NCBI RefSeq assembly: GCF_026248825.1
Contig: NZ_CP110973.1
Coordinates: 1,550,001 to 1,614,000, forward strand
Origin: Larkinella insperata
GTDB taxonomy: Bacteria; Bacteroidota; Bacteroidia; Cytophagales; Spirosomataceae
DNA length: 64,000 bases
Direction of reading: 5' to 3'
Shown here: piece after piece, positions 1-7,915 of the stretch
Layout of the letters: the number at the start of each line of letters is the position of its first letter
Position numbering within the stretch: position 1 is the first letter of the stretch
The notes under the pieces: generated by a model
Told to the model about the DNA's origin: nothing
Database searches by the model: none
Seen by the model: only the letters and a program-made list of their open reading frames with translations
Translations under genes and position numbers: made by a program

Positions 1-231
1 AGACTCCCCTTTCAACTCCTGCCGAACGGCCTTGAAATCATTAATCTGAGCCGTTCTAACGCCCTGGCAGCCGTTTCGGTCGCTACGCCACTTCACCAAA
101 TCCAGCGGCCCCAATCGATCCGGCGGAGCCGAACAGCCTGATACAACCAGTACGGAATAAACAAGGAGCAATGAAGAAGAGAAACGCCCGAACCAGCGCC
201 ACAACCGTATCACCCCGTCTTCCTGATTCAT
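1..231 (-). CDS. Lipoprotein of unknown function, N-terminal part (runs off the window)
   Basis: The reading frame opens with ATG at 231 and stays open for 77 codons to the window edge, so only the N-terminus is seen. An n-region with Arg and Trp is followed by a hydrophobic stretch (LLLVYSVLVV) and the lipobox VSGC with Cys33, so the product should be a lipid-anchored envelope protein. The rest seen is charged and polar. It starts 16 bases after the stop of the M28/glutaminyl-cyclase-like gene on the same strand, so it is probably the third gene of a cysS operon. I do not recognise a family from this fragment. Confidence 0.7.
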   Translation of the reverse strand, partial: MNQEDGVIRLWRWFGRFSSSLLLVYSVLVVSGCSAPPDRLGPLDLVKWRSDRNGCQGVRTAQINDFKAVRQELKGES

Positions 232-247
232 TGTGCACGGCCTCAAA

Positions 248-1255
248 TCACTGCTCATTGTACAACGTTTGCAGCAATACCTGGCCAACGGCTTTGAGTG
301 TGTTGCGATCAATGTTGTCCAGACCGTCACCCGTGGTATGCCAATCTTCAAAGAACCCACCGGTTCCAACGTTCAGGTGAATGATATCAATCATTGGAAT
401 TTTAGCAACCTGGTTTACCGGCAAGTGATCATCCGTGATGGCCGGACCGGCCTGACCGGTATCCACAAAATATTGGTTGTAGCCCATTTTACTGGCCGTT
501 TCCCAAACCGTATTGACCACCGTAGGCGCGTACTGCATGGAGTTGCCTTCTTTCAGAAAAGTAGCCCCTTTGGCACCGACCATATCCAGCAGAATACCGT
601 AGTAGGCGGTATAGTCGGGTTTGTGTTTATTAGCCGCCCAATACTGCGAACCCAAACAGAAACCGCCGAATTCATCCCGGGCTAGATCGGAGTTTCCCCA
701 GTCCTCGGCGTCAAAAAGAATAAAATCGATTCCCACGGATGGTTTTGTTCCGGACTGCTGAATGGTGCGGGCCATTTCGAGCAGAATACCCACCCCACTG
801 GCGCCGTCGTTGGCTCCCATCACCGGCTTAACCTTGTTGGCATTTGTGCTGTCCTGATCGGCAAACGGGCGGGAGTCCCAGTGCGAAGCCAGCATAATCC
901 GCTTGGTGGCCTGGGGATTGATGCTGCCGATAATATTCCGGGCATTCAGTTTGAGATTATCGTACGTCGTCGCGGTAAAATCTTGCACCGTAACCTGGCA
1001 GCCCAGCGCTTTCAGCTTGGCAATCAGGTAGTCTCCGCAGCGCCGGTGGGCATCGGTATTGGGCACCCGCGGCCCAAACGAAACCTGCTTGGCAACGTAG
1101 GCGTAGGCCGAGTCGGCATTGAACGACGGAGCCGCCACCATTTTGGCCTCCGTGGCCTGGCTTTCCCCCTGCTGATCCTGTTTTTTGCTCTTGCAGGAGC
1201 TAACGGTTACGACGGCCGCCAGCCAAAAGAAAATGAGTTTCCTGTTCAGGTGCAT
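248..1255 (-). CDS. M28-family glutaminyl-peptide cyclotransferase-like lipoprotein
   Basis: The product is 335 residues from ATG at 1255. This start gives a clean lipoprotein signal (MHLNRKLIFFWLAAVVTVSSC, lipobox VSSC, Cys21). The M28 zinc-fold motifs appear in order: SHWDSRP with His125, GANDGASG with Asp150, DAEDWG with Glu184, DDHLP with His277, and WHTTGD near 305. The last two match animal and bacterial glutaminyl cyclases better than aminopeptidases. Known family role: cyclisation of N-terminal Gln to pyroglutamate on exported proteins. Inference: a cell-envelope glutaminyl cyclase, which suits an organism whose signal peptidase leaves Gln at the new N-terminus. It lies 19 bases after cysS and is probably co-transcribed. 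An M28 aminopeptidase is the alternative. Confidence 0.8.
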   Translation of the reverse strand: MHLNRKLIFFWLAAVVTVSSCKSKKQDQQGESQATEAKMVAAPSFNADSAYAYVAKQVSFGPRVPNTDAHRRCGDYLIAKLKALGCQVTVQDFTATTYDNLKLNARNIIGSINPQATKRIMLASHWDSRPFADQDSTNANKVKPVMGANDGASGVGILLEMARTIQQSGTKPSVGIDFILFDAEDWGNSDLARDEFGGFCLGSQYWAANKHKPDYTAYYGILLDMVGAKGATFLKEGNSMQYAPTVVNTVWETASKMGYNQYFVDTGQAGPAITDDHLPVNQVAKIPMIDIIHLNVGTGGFFEDWHTTGDGLDNIDRNTLKAVGQVLLQTLYNEQ

Positions 1256-1274
1256 GTTTGTTCTAAGAATTAGA

Positions 1275-2774
1275 TTACTCTTCGTAAGCCCAGTCAATCC
1301 GGTGCTTCATGTCTTTGATCACCAGTCCCTGCGACTTAAAGTACGAACGAACCTGATCGACTTTATCGTACTGCTTCTGTTCTTTGTATTCGCGGTATAA
1401 AGTCAGCATACCGTCCAGAACCGCGTTGCTTTCGGCTTTTTCTTCGCGCAGCCCCAGCACATCCTCCGTAAACTGGAGGAACGAATCTTTCAGGAGATTA
1501 AATAACTCTTCGCCCAGTGCGGCCGGCTGGAGCTGGTTGAGATACAGCATGTTTACGTACTTCAATAGCGTAAACAACTGGGCGATACCGACGGCCGTGT
1601 TCAAATCGTCGTTGAGCGCACCGTAAAAATCTTCGACGGCTTTCCGGATGTCCTGCTGCTTTTTCTCATCCACGGCCATGTCGTCCGCTGCGGTATAATC
1701 CAGCGTCCGGGCGATTCGCAAACCGTTGGCGAGCCGTTTGTAGCCTTTCTGAGCGGCTTTAAGGGCTTCGTTCGAGAAGTCGAGCGTACTCCGGTAGTGC
1801 GATTGCAGCATGAAAAACCGTACGGTCATCGGGCTGTAAGGCTGCTCAAGCAGGTAGTGCGAACCGGTAATCAGTTCGGACGGCAGAAACGAGTTGCCCA
1901 GCGATTTGGACATTTTTTGCCCGTTAACCGTCAGCATGTTCGAGTGCATCCAGTACCGGGCCGGTTCTTCGCCGTAAATGCTTTTCCCCTGGGCCACTTC
2001 GCATTCGTGGTGCGGAAATTTCAAATCCATTCCCCCGCCGTGAATGTCAAACTGCTTGCCCAAATACTTGGTACTCATGCAGGTACACTCTAGGTGCCAG
2101 CCCGGGAAGCCGTTGCTCCAGGGCGACGGCCAGCGCATGAGGTGTTCGGGCGCGGCTTTTTTCCAGAGCGCAAAATCCAGCGGGTTCCGCTTCTCCGACT
2201 GTCCGTCCAGATCCCGGGTTTCGTTCAGCAGGTCTTCCAGAACCCGGCCGGACAACTTCCCGTATTCCCCTCCTTCCTGGTTGTACTTGGAAATATCAAA
2301 ATACACCGAACCGTTCGATTCGTACGCGAGTCCTTTGTCGATCAGCAGCCGAACGGCTTCAATCTGCTCAACCATGTGTCCCGTGGCCGTCGGTTCGATG
2401 CTGGGCGACTTCAGGTTGAAGAGTGTTGTTACGGAATGAAAATCGTTGGTGTAGCGCTGCACCACTTCCATCGGTTCGATTTTCTCCAGCTTCGCAATCC
2501 GGCCAATCTTGTCTTCCCCCTCGTCGCCGTCTCCCACCAGGTGCCCCACATCCGTGATATTTCGCACATAACGAACTTTGTAGCCAATGTGCGTCAGGTA
2601 ACGAAACAGGATATCGAAGGTCATAAACGTTCGGATATTCCCCAAATGCACGAAGTTGTAAACGGTTGGCCCACACACATATAAACCAACGTAAGGCGAC
2701 GCAATGGGTACAAACAGGTCTTTCCGGCGGGTAAGCGTGTTATATAACTTTAGCGGTTGTGTCGGTGTTGTCAT
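1275..2774 (-). CDS. cysS: Cysteinyl-tRNA synthetase
   Basis: Class I aminoacyl-tRNA synthetase that charges tRNA-Cys in the cytosol. From ATG at 2774 the product has 499 residues, close to the family norm. The HIGH-type motif HLGN lies at residues 43-46, following CGPTVYN. The zinc ligands are in place: Cys34, the ECTC segment near 230 and HHEC near 257. KMSKS is at 287-291. A longer open frame to 2810 is preceded only by non-family residues, so the internal ATG (MTTPTQPLKLYN) was chosen. It heads a minus-strand set with the glutaminyl-cyclase-like gene and a further lipoprotein, and is divergent from the GNAT-like gene. Confidence 0.97.
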   Translation of the reverse strand: MTTPTQPLKLYNTLTRRKDLFVPIASPYVGLYVCGPTVYNFVHLGNIRTFMTFDILFRYLTHIGYKVRYVRNITDVGHLVGDGDEGEDKIGRIAKLEKIEPMEVVQRYTNDFHSVTTLFNLKSPSIEPTATGHMVEQIEAVRLLIDKGLAYESNGSVYFDISKYNQEGGEYGKLSGRVLEDLLNETRDLDGQSEKRNPLDFALWKKAAPEHLMRWPSPWSNGFPGWHLECTCMSTKYLGKQFDIHGGGMDLKFPHHECEVAQGKSIYGEEPARYWMHSNMLTVNGQKMSKSLGNSFLPSELITGSHYLLEQPYSPMTVRFFMLQSHYRSTLDFSNEALKAAQKGYKRLANGLRIARTLDYTAADDMAVDEKKQQDIRKAVEDFYGALNDDLNTAVGIAQLFTLLKYVNMLYLNQLQPAALGEELFNLLKDSFLQFTEDVLGLREEKAESNAVLDGMLTLYREYKEQKQYDKVDQVRSYFKSQGLVIKDMKHRIDWAYEE

Positions 2775-2923
2775 CCTTCGATCCGTCAGCGCGGTAATTT
2801 GCAGCCACAAATCTACATAATGTTCGGCGGAAGTCAGCGAATTATGATCAGTGGCAAGTGCGGTACTTTTCCTATCTTCGCAACAGGCTACCGGCGTGAT
2901 TTGTTGGTAGCTATCTTATTTTT

Positions 2924-2931
2924 TCACTTTG
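2924..2931 (+). promoter_or_regulatory. -7 box candidate for the GNAT-like gene
   Basis: TCACTTTG fits the Bacteroidota -7 element TAnnTTTG at seven of eight positions. TTTG at 2900-2903 lies 20 bases upstream as a -33 candidate. Only 11 bases separate the box from the ATG at 2943, so the transcript would have almost no leader. Confidence 0.4.
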
Positions 2932-2942
2932 GATCATACCGT

Positions 2943-4127
2943 ATGCAGCTTGTTGAAGTTGGCGAAAATCCTGCTTATCAGAAAGAATTCATACAGTTAC
3001 CGGTTCGGTTGTACCGTAATAGCCCCTGTTGGATTCGTCCGCTCGACAAAGACATCGAAGACGTTTTTAACACGGCCAAAAACAAGTATTTCCAGCAAGG
3101 AGAGTGCACCCGGTGGCTGCTGCTCGACGACCGAAACCAAGCCATCGGGCGAGTAGCGGCTTTTATTGATCAGAAGACGGCCAACCGCAACAACGACCAA
3201 CCCACGGGCGGCCTGGGCTTTTTTGAATGCATTGACGATCAGGCTGCGGCTTTTCAGCTTTTTGATGCGGCCAAAGAGTGGCTGCGGCAGAAAGGAATGG
3301 AAGCGATGGACGGCCCGATTAATTTCGGCGAGCGCGACCGCTGGTGGGGCCTGCTGGTCAACGGTTTTGACAAGGAGCCAACCTACGGAATGCCGTATAC
3401 CCAACCGTATTACGTGCCTTTTTTTGAGAACTACGGTTTTCAAGAGTACTTTCGGCAGTTTACGTACCTGCTACCCATGCGGGAAGACAAGGTGCGTCAT
3501 CTTTTGCATCCCTCCGTTTTTGAGCGGTCGATGCGCGCCCTGAACGATCCGACGTACGACTTTCGCCACATTACCAAAGCCGAACTCGATAAGTACGCGG
3601 ACGATTTCCGGTACATTTACAACAAAGCCTGGGCGCGCCATTTGAGCGTCGGCGAAATGTCGGCCGATCAGGCCCGGAGGCTGATGCTGCGGATGAAACC
3701 GGTCCTGGACGAAGAACTGATCTGGTTTGGGTACCACAAAGAAGAACCGATCGCTTTTTTTATCATGCTGCCGGAGCTGAACCAGATTTTCAAGCACGTC
3801 AACGGCAAACTCAACCTCATCGGGAAACTGAAGTTTCTGTACCACAAACTCATGAAAACCAACAAAAAGGCGTTCGGAGTTATTTTCGGCATTATTCCGG
3901 AATATCAGGGAAGGGGCATTGAGTCCGCCATTGCGCTGGCGTTCACCCGGGTGGCCTGGCGACCCAAGTACCAGTACGAAGAACTGGAACTGAACTGGGT
4001 GGGCGATTTCAACCCCAAAATGATTCGCTTCGCCAAGATGCTGGGCGGGGTCGTCAACAAAGAACACGTCACGTACCGGTATCTTTTTGACCGAACCAAA
4101 GAATTTAAACGGCATCCCGTTATTTGA
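2943..4127 (+). CDS. GNAT-fold protein of unknown substrate
   Basis: The product has 394 residues from ATG at 2943 (MQLVEVGENPAYQ). The open frame extends further 5' but without plausible sequence. The C-terminal third carries GIIPEYQGRGIES, which fits the acetyl-CoA pyrophosphate-binding motif A (Q/R-x-x-G-x-G/A) of GNAT acyltransferases. The N-terminal half (RLYRNSPCWIRPL, then WLLLDDRNQAIGRVAAFID) looks like a first, degenerate GNAT-like unit, so a double-GNAT layout is likely. There is no signal peptide. It precedes the PfkB kinase by 89 bases on the same strand. The substrate cannot be told from sequence. Confidence 0.75.
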   Translation: MQLVEVGENPAYQKEFIQLPVRLYRNSPCWIRPLDKDIEDVFNTAKNKYFQQGECTRWLLLDDRNQAIGRVAAFIDQKTANRNNDQPTGGLGFFECIDDQAAAFQLFDAAKEWLRQKGMEAMDGPINFGERDRWWGLLVNGFDKEPTYGMPYTQPYYVPFFENYGFQEYFRQFTYLLPMREDKVRHLLHPSVFERSMRALNDPTYDFRHITKAELDKYADDFRYIYNKAWARHLSVGEMSADQARRLMLRMKPVLDEELIWFGYHKEEPIAFFIMLPELNQIFKHVNGKLNLIGKLKFLYHKLMKTNKKAFGVIFGIIPEYQGRGIESAIALAFTRVAWRPKYQYEELELNWVGDFNPKMIRFAKMLGGVVNKEHVTYRYLFDRTKEFKRHPVI

Positions 4128-4216
4128 AAAAGCCAATATTTTGGCAGACTTTTGGGTGAGTAACACCCCATATTAGTATCTCAATCTGTTTTTAGAACCG
4201 AATTTATCCATTCAGC

Positions 4217-5134
4217 ATGAGTTTATTAACCGTTGGATCAGTAGCCTTTGACGCGCTGGAAACGCCCTTTGGCAAAACCGATAAAATCATCGGCGGTGCC
4301 GCTACCTACATTACGCTGTCTGCTTCGTACTTCACGAATAAAAACAATCTGGTAGCGGTTGTTGGCGACGACTTCCCGCAGGAAATGATTGACATTCTGA
4401 AAAAGCGCGGCATCGATACAGCGGGGCTGGAAATCCGGCAAGGCGAAAAAACCTTCTTCTGGTCGGGCAAATACCACAACGACATGAATACGCGCGACAC
4501 GGTAGAGGTTCAGCTCAATGTCATGGGGAATTTTAACCCGGTTATTCCGGAGCAGTACGGTGACTGCGAATTTCTGATGCTGGGCAATACCGCACCGGCC
4601 ATTCAGAAAATGGTCATCGAACGGCTGCCCAACCGCCCCAAGCTCATCGTGCTCGATACCATGAATTTCTGGATGGACAGCGCCTGGGATGACCTGATGG
4701 AGGTAATTAAGCTGGTGGACGTGATCACCATCAACGACGAAGAAGCGCGCCAGTTGTCGGGCCAGTATTCGCTGGTCAAAGCCGCGGCTGCCATTCAGGC
4801 GATGGGTCCCAAAACCGTTATCATCAAGAAGGGGGAACATGGTGCGCTGCTTTTCCACGGCACCAGCATTTTCTTCGCTCCGGCTCTCCCCCTGGAAGAA
4901 GTATTTGACCCCACCGGCGCGGGGGATACGTTCGCGGGCGGTTTTATTGGCTACCTGGCCAGCACCGGCGATGTTTCGTTCAACAACATGAAACGCGGCA
5001 TCGTCTACGGTTCTGCCATGGCCTCTTTCTGCGTCGAAAAATTCGGAGCGGAGCAGCTTTTCAATCTGTCAGTCGACGAAATCAACGAACGGGTTGCCAA
5101 ATTTGTGCAACTGTCGGCGTTTGAGATTGCTTAA
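4217..5134 (+). CDS. PfkB-family carbohydrate/nucleoside kinase
   Basis: Cytosolic ribokinase-fold kinase of 305 residues. The N-terminal substrate-side Gly-Gly motif is seen as IGGAATY near residue 29, and the C-terminal PfkB signature DPTGAGDTFAGGF, with the catalytic Asp of GAGD, lies near 232-244. VITINDEEARQLSG in the middle is the usual ATP-side helix start. Length fits the family. The substrate (ribose, fructose, adenosine or another sugar) cannot be fixed. The gene ends at a strong hairpin shared with the convergent M16 gene. Confidence 0.88.
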   Translation: MSLLTVGSVAFDALETPFGKTDKIIGGAATYITLSASYFTNKNNLVAVVGDDFPQEMIDILKKRGIDTAGLEIRQGEKTFFWSGKYHNDMNTRDTVEVQLNVMGNFNPVIPEQYGDCEFLMLGNTAPAIQKMVIERLPNRPKLIVLDTMNFWMDSAWDDLMEVIKLVDVITINDEEARQLSGQYSLVKAAAAIQAMGPKTVIIKKGEHGALLFHGTSIFFAPALPLEEVFDPTGAGDTFAGGFIGYLASTGDVSFNNMKRGIVYGSAMASFCVEKFGAEQLFNLSVDEINERVAKFVQLSAFEIA

Positions 5135-5142
5135 CAATGGTC

Positions 5143-5191
5143 CTGAAGAAGGATCACGGGAATTAGAACGGTTCTCGTGATCCTTCTTCAG
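5143..5191. terminator. Bidirectional terminator hairpin
   Basis: A perfect 16-bp inverted repeat (CTGAAGAAGGATCACG at 5143-5158, complement at 5176-5191) with an inner AGAAC/GTTCT stem sits between the convergent PfkB and M16 genes. No long T-run follows on either side, so termination strength is inferred from stem length and position. Confidence 0.7.
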
Positions 5192-5195
5192 AAAT

Positions 5196-6479
5196 TTACT
5201 TGCCTCCCACAACAACCTCCACCAGCGAACCCTCCGGCAAATACCGGTTCGCCATTTCCTGAACCTGCCCGGCTGTTACGGCCTGAATTCGGTCGATGTA
5301 CGTGCTGATGTAATCGGCGGGTAAACCGTCAAACAGAACCATTTTATAGCGGTCGGCAATTTCAAAGGGTGTGTTCAGCGAACCAACGTAGGAACCCGCC
5401 ATGTAGTTGCGAACGGTTTCCAGTTCCCTCTCCGGTACGGGTTCGTCGCGCAACTGCCGGATTTCCTTCCAGATTTCGTCGAGCGTCTGCTGGGTGTTTT
5501 CGCGCTTGACATCGGTCCCGATCAACAGACAGCCTTCTTTCGGGAAGATCGACAGATTCGACCAGATGCCGTAGGTAAATCCTTTCTCCTCCCGAATATT
5601 CTTCATAAGCCGGGAGCCGAAATAACCGCCCAAAACTTCATTCATGACCAGCACGGGAAAGTAATCCGGGTGCTGGCGGGTAAATAGCAATCGTCCGAGA
5701 CGAATTGACGACTGGAGGCTGTCGGCCTTTTCGATCAAAGCTGGGGAGAAATCGCTCACCACATTTTTATCCGTTCCGTTAACCGAAGGAAGCGGCTCGA
5801 CCGACTGATGACCGAAGTATTGGTTGATCAGGGCAATTTCCGTTTCAGTAACGTGTCCGGCTGCTATAATCCGGAACGGGCGCTGGCGAATCCGTTGCTG
5901 GTAAAATGCTTCCACCGAATCCCGCTGAATGGTTTCCAGCGTTTCCGGATATTGGTGCTGCCCATACGGGTGTTTTTTGCCGAAAACTTTCTCCCGAATT
6001 AGCCGTCCGGCTACAAAGTTGTTTTTCTCCAGATTAACCCGCAGGTTCTGGACGGCGATGTTTTTCTGGTGATTCAGTTCCTTTTCCGGAATAATTGAAT
6101 CCATCAGCATCTCCTGGATCATGGGAAGAATAGCGGGCAAGTGCTTCGTCAAGCCGTACACAGTCAGGCTGGCGCGGTTTGTCCCGCTATGTTGTTCCAG
6201 AAAAGCACCATACCGGTCAAAATATTCGCTGATTTGCGCCGACGTGTGTGAGCGAGTCCCTTCTGTCAGCATCTTCATGGCCAGCGATGATACGCCCGCA
6301 ATGGGCTCATACCAGGCGCCGGCATCAAAGATGATTTCCAGGCGGATAATCGGCTGCTGACCAGCGTTGATCCAGTAAGCCGGCTGGCCGTTATCCAGCA
6401 TTTGACTGGCAATTGCCGGGACCTTAACTTCTTCAATCTGTTTGTATTCAGGGGCTTCGGTTCTATCTATAACGTCCAT
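5196..6479 (-). CDS. M16-family peptidase-like subunit lacking the zinc motif
   Basis: The product has 427 residues from ATG at 6479. The M16 fold is recognisable: an N-terminal domain with GAWYEP and a C-terminal domain with GGYFGSRLMKNIREEKGFTYG. The place where active members have HxxEH reads GVSSLAMKMLTEGT, so no zinc can be bound. The C-terminal R...Y pair (SRLMKNIREEKGFTYG) is kept. Known: M16B enzymes are often heterodimers of an HxxEH subunit and an R/Y subunit encoded side by side. This is the R/Y type, but no HxxEH partner lies next to it. There is no signal peptide, so it is probably soluble. Confidence 0.85.
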   Translation of the reverse strand: MDVIDRTEAPEYKQIEEVKVPAIASQMLDNGQPAYWINAGQQPIIRLEIIFDAGAWYEPIAGVSSLAMKMLTEGTRSHTSAQISEYFDRYGAFLEQHSGTNRASLTVYGLTKHLPAILPMIQEMLMDSIIPEKELNHQKNIAVQNLRVNLEKNNFVAGRLIREKVFGKKHPYGQHQYPETLETIQRDSVEAFYQQRIRQRPFRIIAAGHVTETEIALINQYFGHQSVEPLPSVNGTDKNVVSDFSPALIEKADSLQSSIRLGRLLFTRQHPDYFPVLVMNEVLGGYFGSRLMKNIREEKGFTYGIWSNLSIFPKEGCLLIGTDVKRENTQQTLDEIWKEIRQLRDEPVPERELETVRNYMAGSYVGSLNTPFEIADRYKMVLFDGLPADYISTYIDRIQAVTAGQVQEMANRYLPEGSLVEVVVGGK

Positions 6480-6493
6480 TGTGCCGATAAGCG

Positions 6494-6526
6494 AAAAAAA
6501 GAATGGCACTTCCGAAGAAATGCCAT
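6494..6526 (-). terminator. Intrinsic terminator after porV
   Basis: Read on the minus strand, ATGGCA and TGCCAT (6503-6508 with 6521-6526) close a hairpin that is followed by TTCTTTTTTT. It lies between the porV stop and the M16 start, so the M16 gene probably has its own transcript. Confidence 0.7.
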
Positions 6527-6550
6527 CGCTAATTTAAGAGTCTTTCTGTT

Positions 6551-7801
6551 TTATCTAAGATCCTCGCTCTCTTCAATGTCTTCTGCTGAGCGGGCTTTTT
6601 TATTTACATCAATGATGAGCGAGATCCGGAACGTCTGCGCCAACGGACTGCCTTGTGTAACCGGAATCATGTAGGCGAAGTCGATACCGTATTGCTGTTG
6701 CAGGCGAATGCCAAGACCCGTCGTAAAGAATTTCCGATCACCTTTAACGCGGGGCTCGTGGTAGTAACCCAACCGGGCAGCGAATTGTTCGTTATACCAG
6801 TATTCGATCCCCGTTGCAATGTTAATTTCTTTCAGCTCTTCCGAAAAACCACCGGGTGCATCCGAGAAGGAACCAAAGATGGAACTCAGTGTCGGCCGGT
6901 TCGGGTCTTTTCCCTGCGCAATAATAGGGTTGTTACCTTGATATTGAACCACCCCATTGACCGTTTGATAGACCGGCGGAGTCGGTACCATCAGTTTGTT
7001 CAGGTCGAAGGCAAAATTGAACTGGTTGAATTTATCGGTATACAGCGTCAACGCCGTTCCTAGTTTCAGATTGGTTGGAATGGGCGAGCGATCCGTTGTA
7101 CTGCCGTAATTCACCTTGCCACCAATGTTGGAAATAATACCACCAAAGGCCCATTTCAGCCCTTTGCCGGTAATATCATCGCGAACCTCATTTTGGTAGA
7201 AAGCACTGATGTCGACAGCCGCCGTGGAAGCTGGTCTTAACGACATTCCGTTCACAGAGTAATTACCGGCCAGGTTCGAGTTAAGGTATTTCAGGTTGAC
7301 ACCCATCGAAAAGTTTTGAAACAACCGGCGGGAATAGGAAGCCGTAACGGCATATTCTCGGGAATTGAATGAACCTGCTGGCTGACCCAGAATGGTAGTA
7401 AAATCGATAGTTCCCATATCAAAGTACAGGAGCGAAAGGCCAATCACATCGTTCTTGCTTACCTTCTTATACCCCGATAGGTACGTAAAAAACATATCGT
7501 CAACGCCAATGCTCCGCAACCAGGGCGTATACGATAACGCTACCCCCTGATCCTTCGGGGCAAAGACCAGCTTTGCCGGGTTCCAGAAAATAGCATTGGC
7601 ATCAGCACTCAGCGCCACCCCGGCTTCCCCTAAACCAGCACTGCGGGCGTCAGGCGTAAACGTGAGGAATGGTACAGCCGTTTGTGGAATCCGGTAGGCT
7701 GTTGTATCCTGCCCTAACAGGCCCCCACCAACTTGGGCGTTTGAAAAAAAAGGAAGTGACAGGCAACCGAGTAAACAAATAGACGATAAGGTACGTATCA
7801 T
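6551..7801 (-). CDS. porV: Type IX secretion system outer-membrane protein PorV (LptO)
   Basis: The product has 416 residues: a signal peptide (…FFSNA, cleavage before Gln23), then a FadL-like outer-membrane barrel. Family landmarks are FLTFTPDARSAGLGEAGVAL near residue 45 and NAIFWNPAKL near 69, the conserved PorV start. Known role: PorV shuttles type IX cargo to the surface attachment complex and partners the PorU sortase. The gene lies directly after porU on the same strand, as in Porphyromonas, but a 114-base AT-rich gap with its own promoter candidate separates them. A terminator follows. Confidence 0.93.
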   Translation of the reverse strand: MIRTLSSICLLGCLSLPFFSNAQVGGGLLGQDTTAYRIPQTAVPFLTFTPDARSAGLGEAGVALSADANAIFWNPAKLVFAPKDQGVALSYTPWLRSIGVDDMFFTYLSGYKKVSKNDVIGLSLLYFDMGTIDFTTILGQPAGSFNSREYAVTASYSRRLFQNFSMGVNLKYLNSNLAGNYSVNGMSLRPASTAAVDISAFYQNEVRDDITGKGLKWAFGGIISNIGGKVNYGSTTDRSPIPTNLKLGTALTLYTDKFNQFNFAFDLNKLMVPTPPVYQTVNGVVQYQGNNPIIAQGKDPNRPTLSSIFGSFSDAPGGFSEELKEINIATGIEYWYNEQFAARLGYYHEPRVKGDRKFFTTGLGIRLQQQYGIDFAYMIPVTQGSPLAQTFRISLIIDVNKKARSAEDIEESEDLR

Positions 7802-7858
7802 AAATGAGGTTAATTAACTCCCGAATTGCGCGTTCGTTGGTAATCACCGCAGGAACGG

Positions 7859-7889
7859 CAAATGTACAATGTTTAAAATTTAATATAAA
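7859..7889 (-). promoter_or_regulatory. Promoter candidate for porV
   Basis: On the minus strand TACATTTG (7866 to 7859) is a full match to TAnnTTTG. TTTA (7889 to 7886) lies 19 bases upstream and fits the -33 TTTG at three of four bases. The leader to the porV ATG would be about 50 bases. Confidence 0.5.
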
Positions 7890-7915
7890 AGTTAGTTTGG
7901 AATATATTTTTATAA

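Noticed and set aside
5143..5191. Perfect inverted repeat considered as transposon ends
   Set aside because: The arms are only 17 bases apart with no gene between, and the place between two converging genes fits a terminator.
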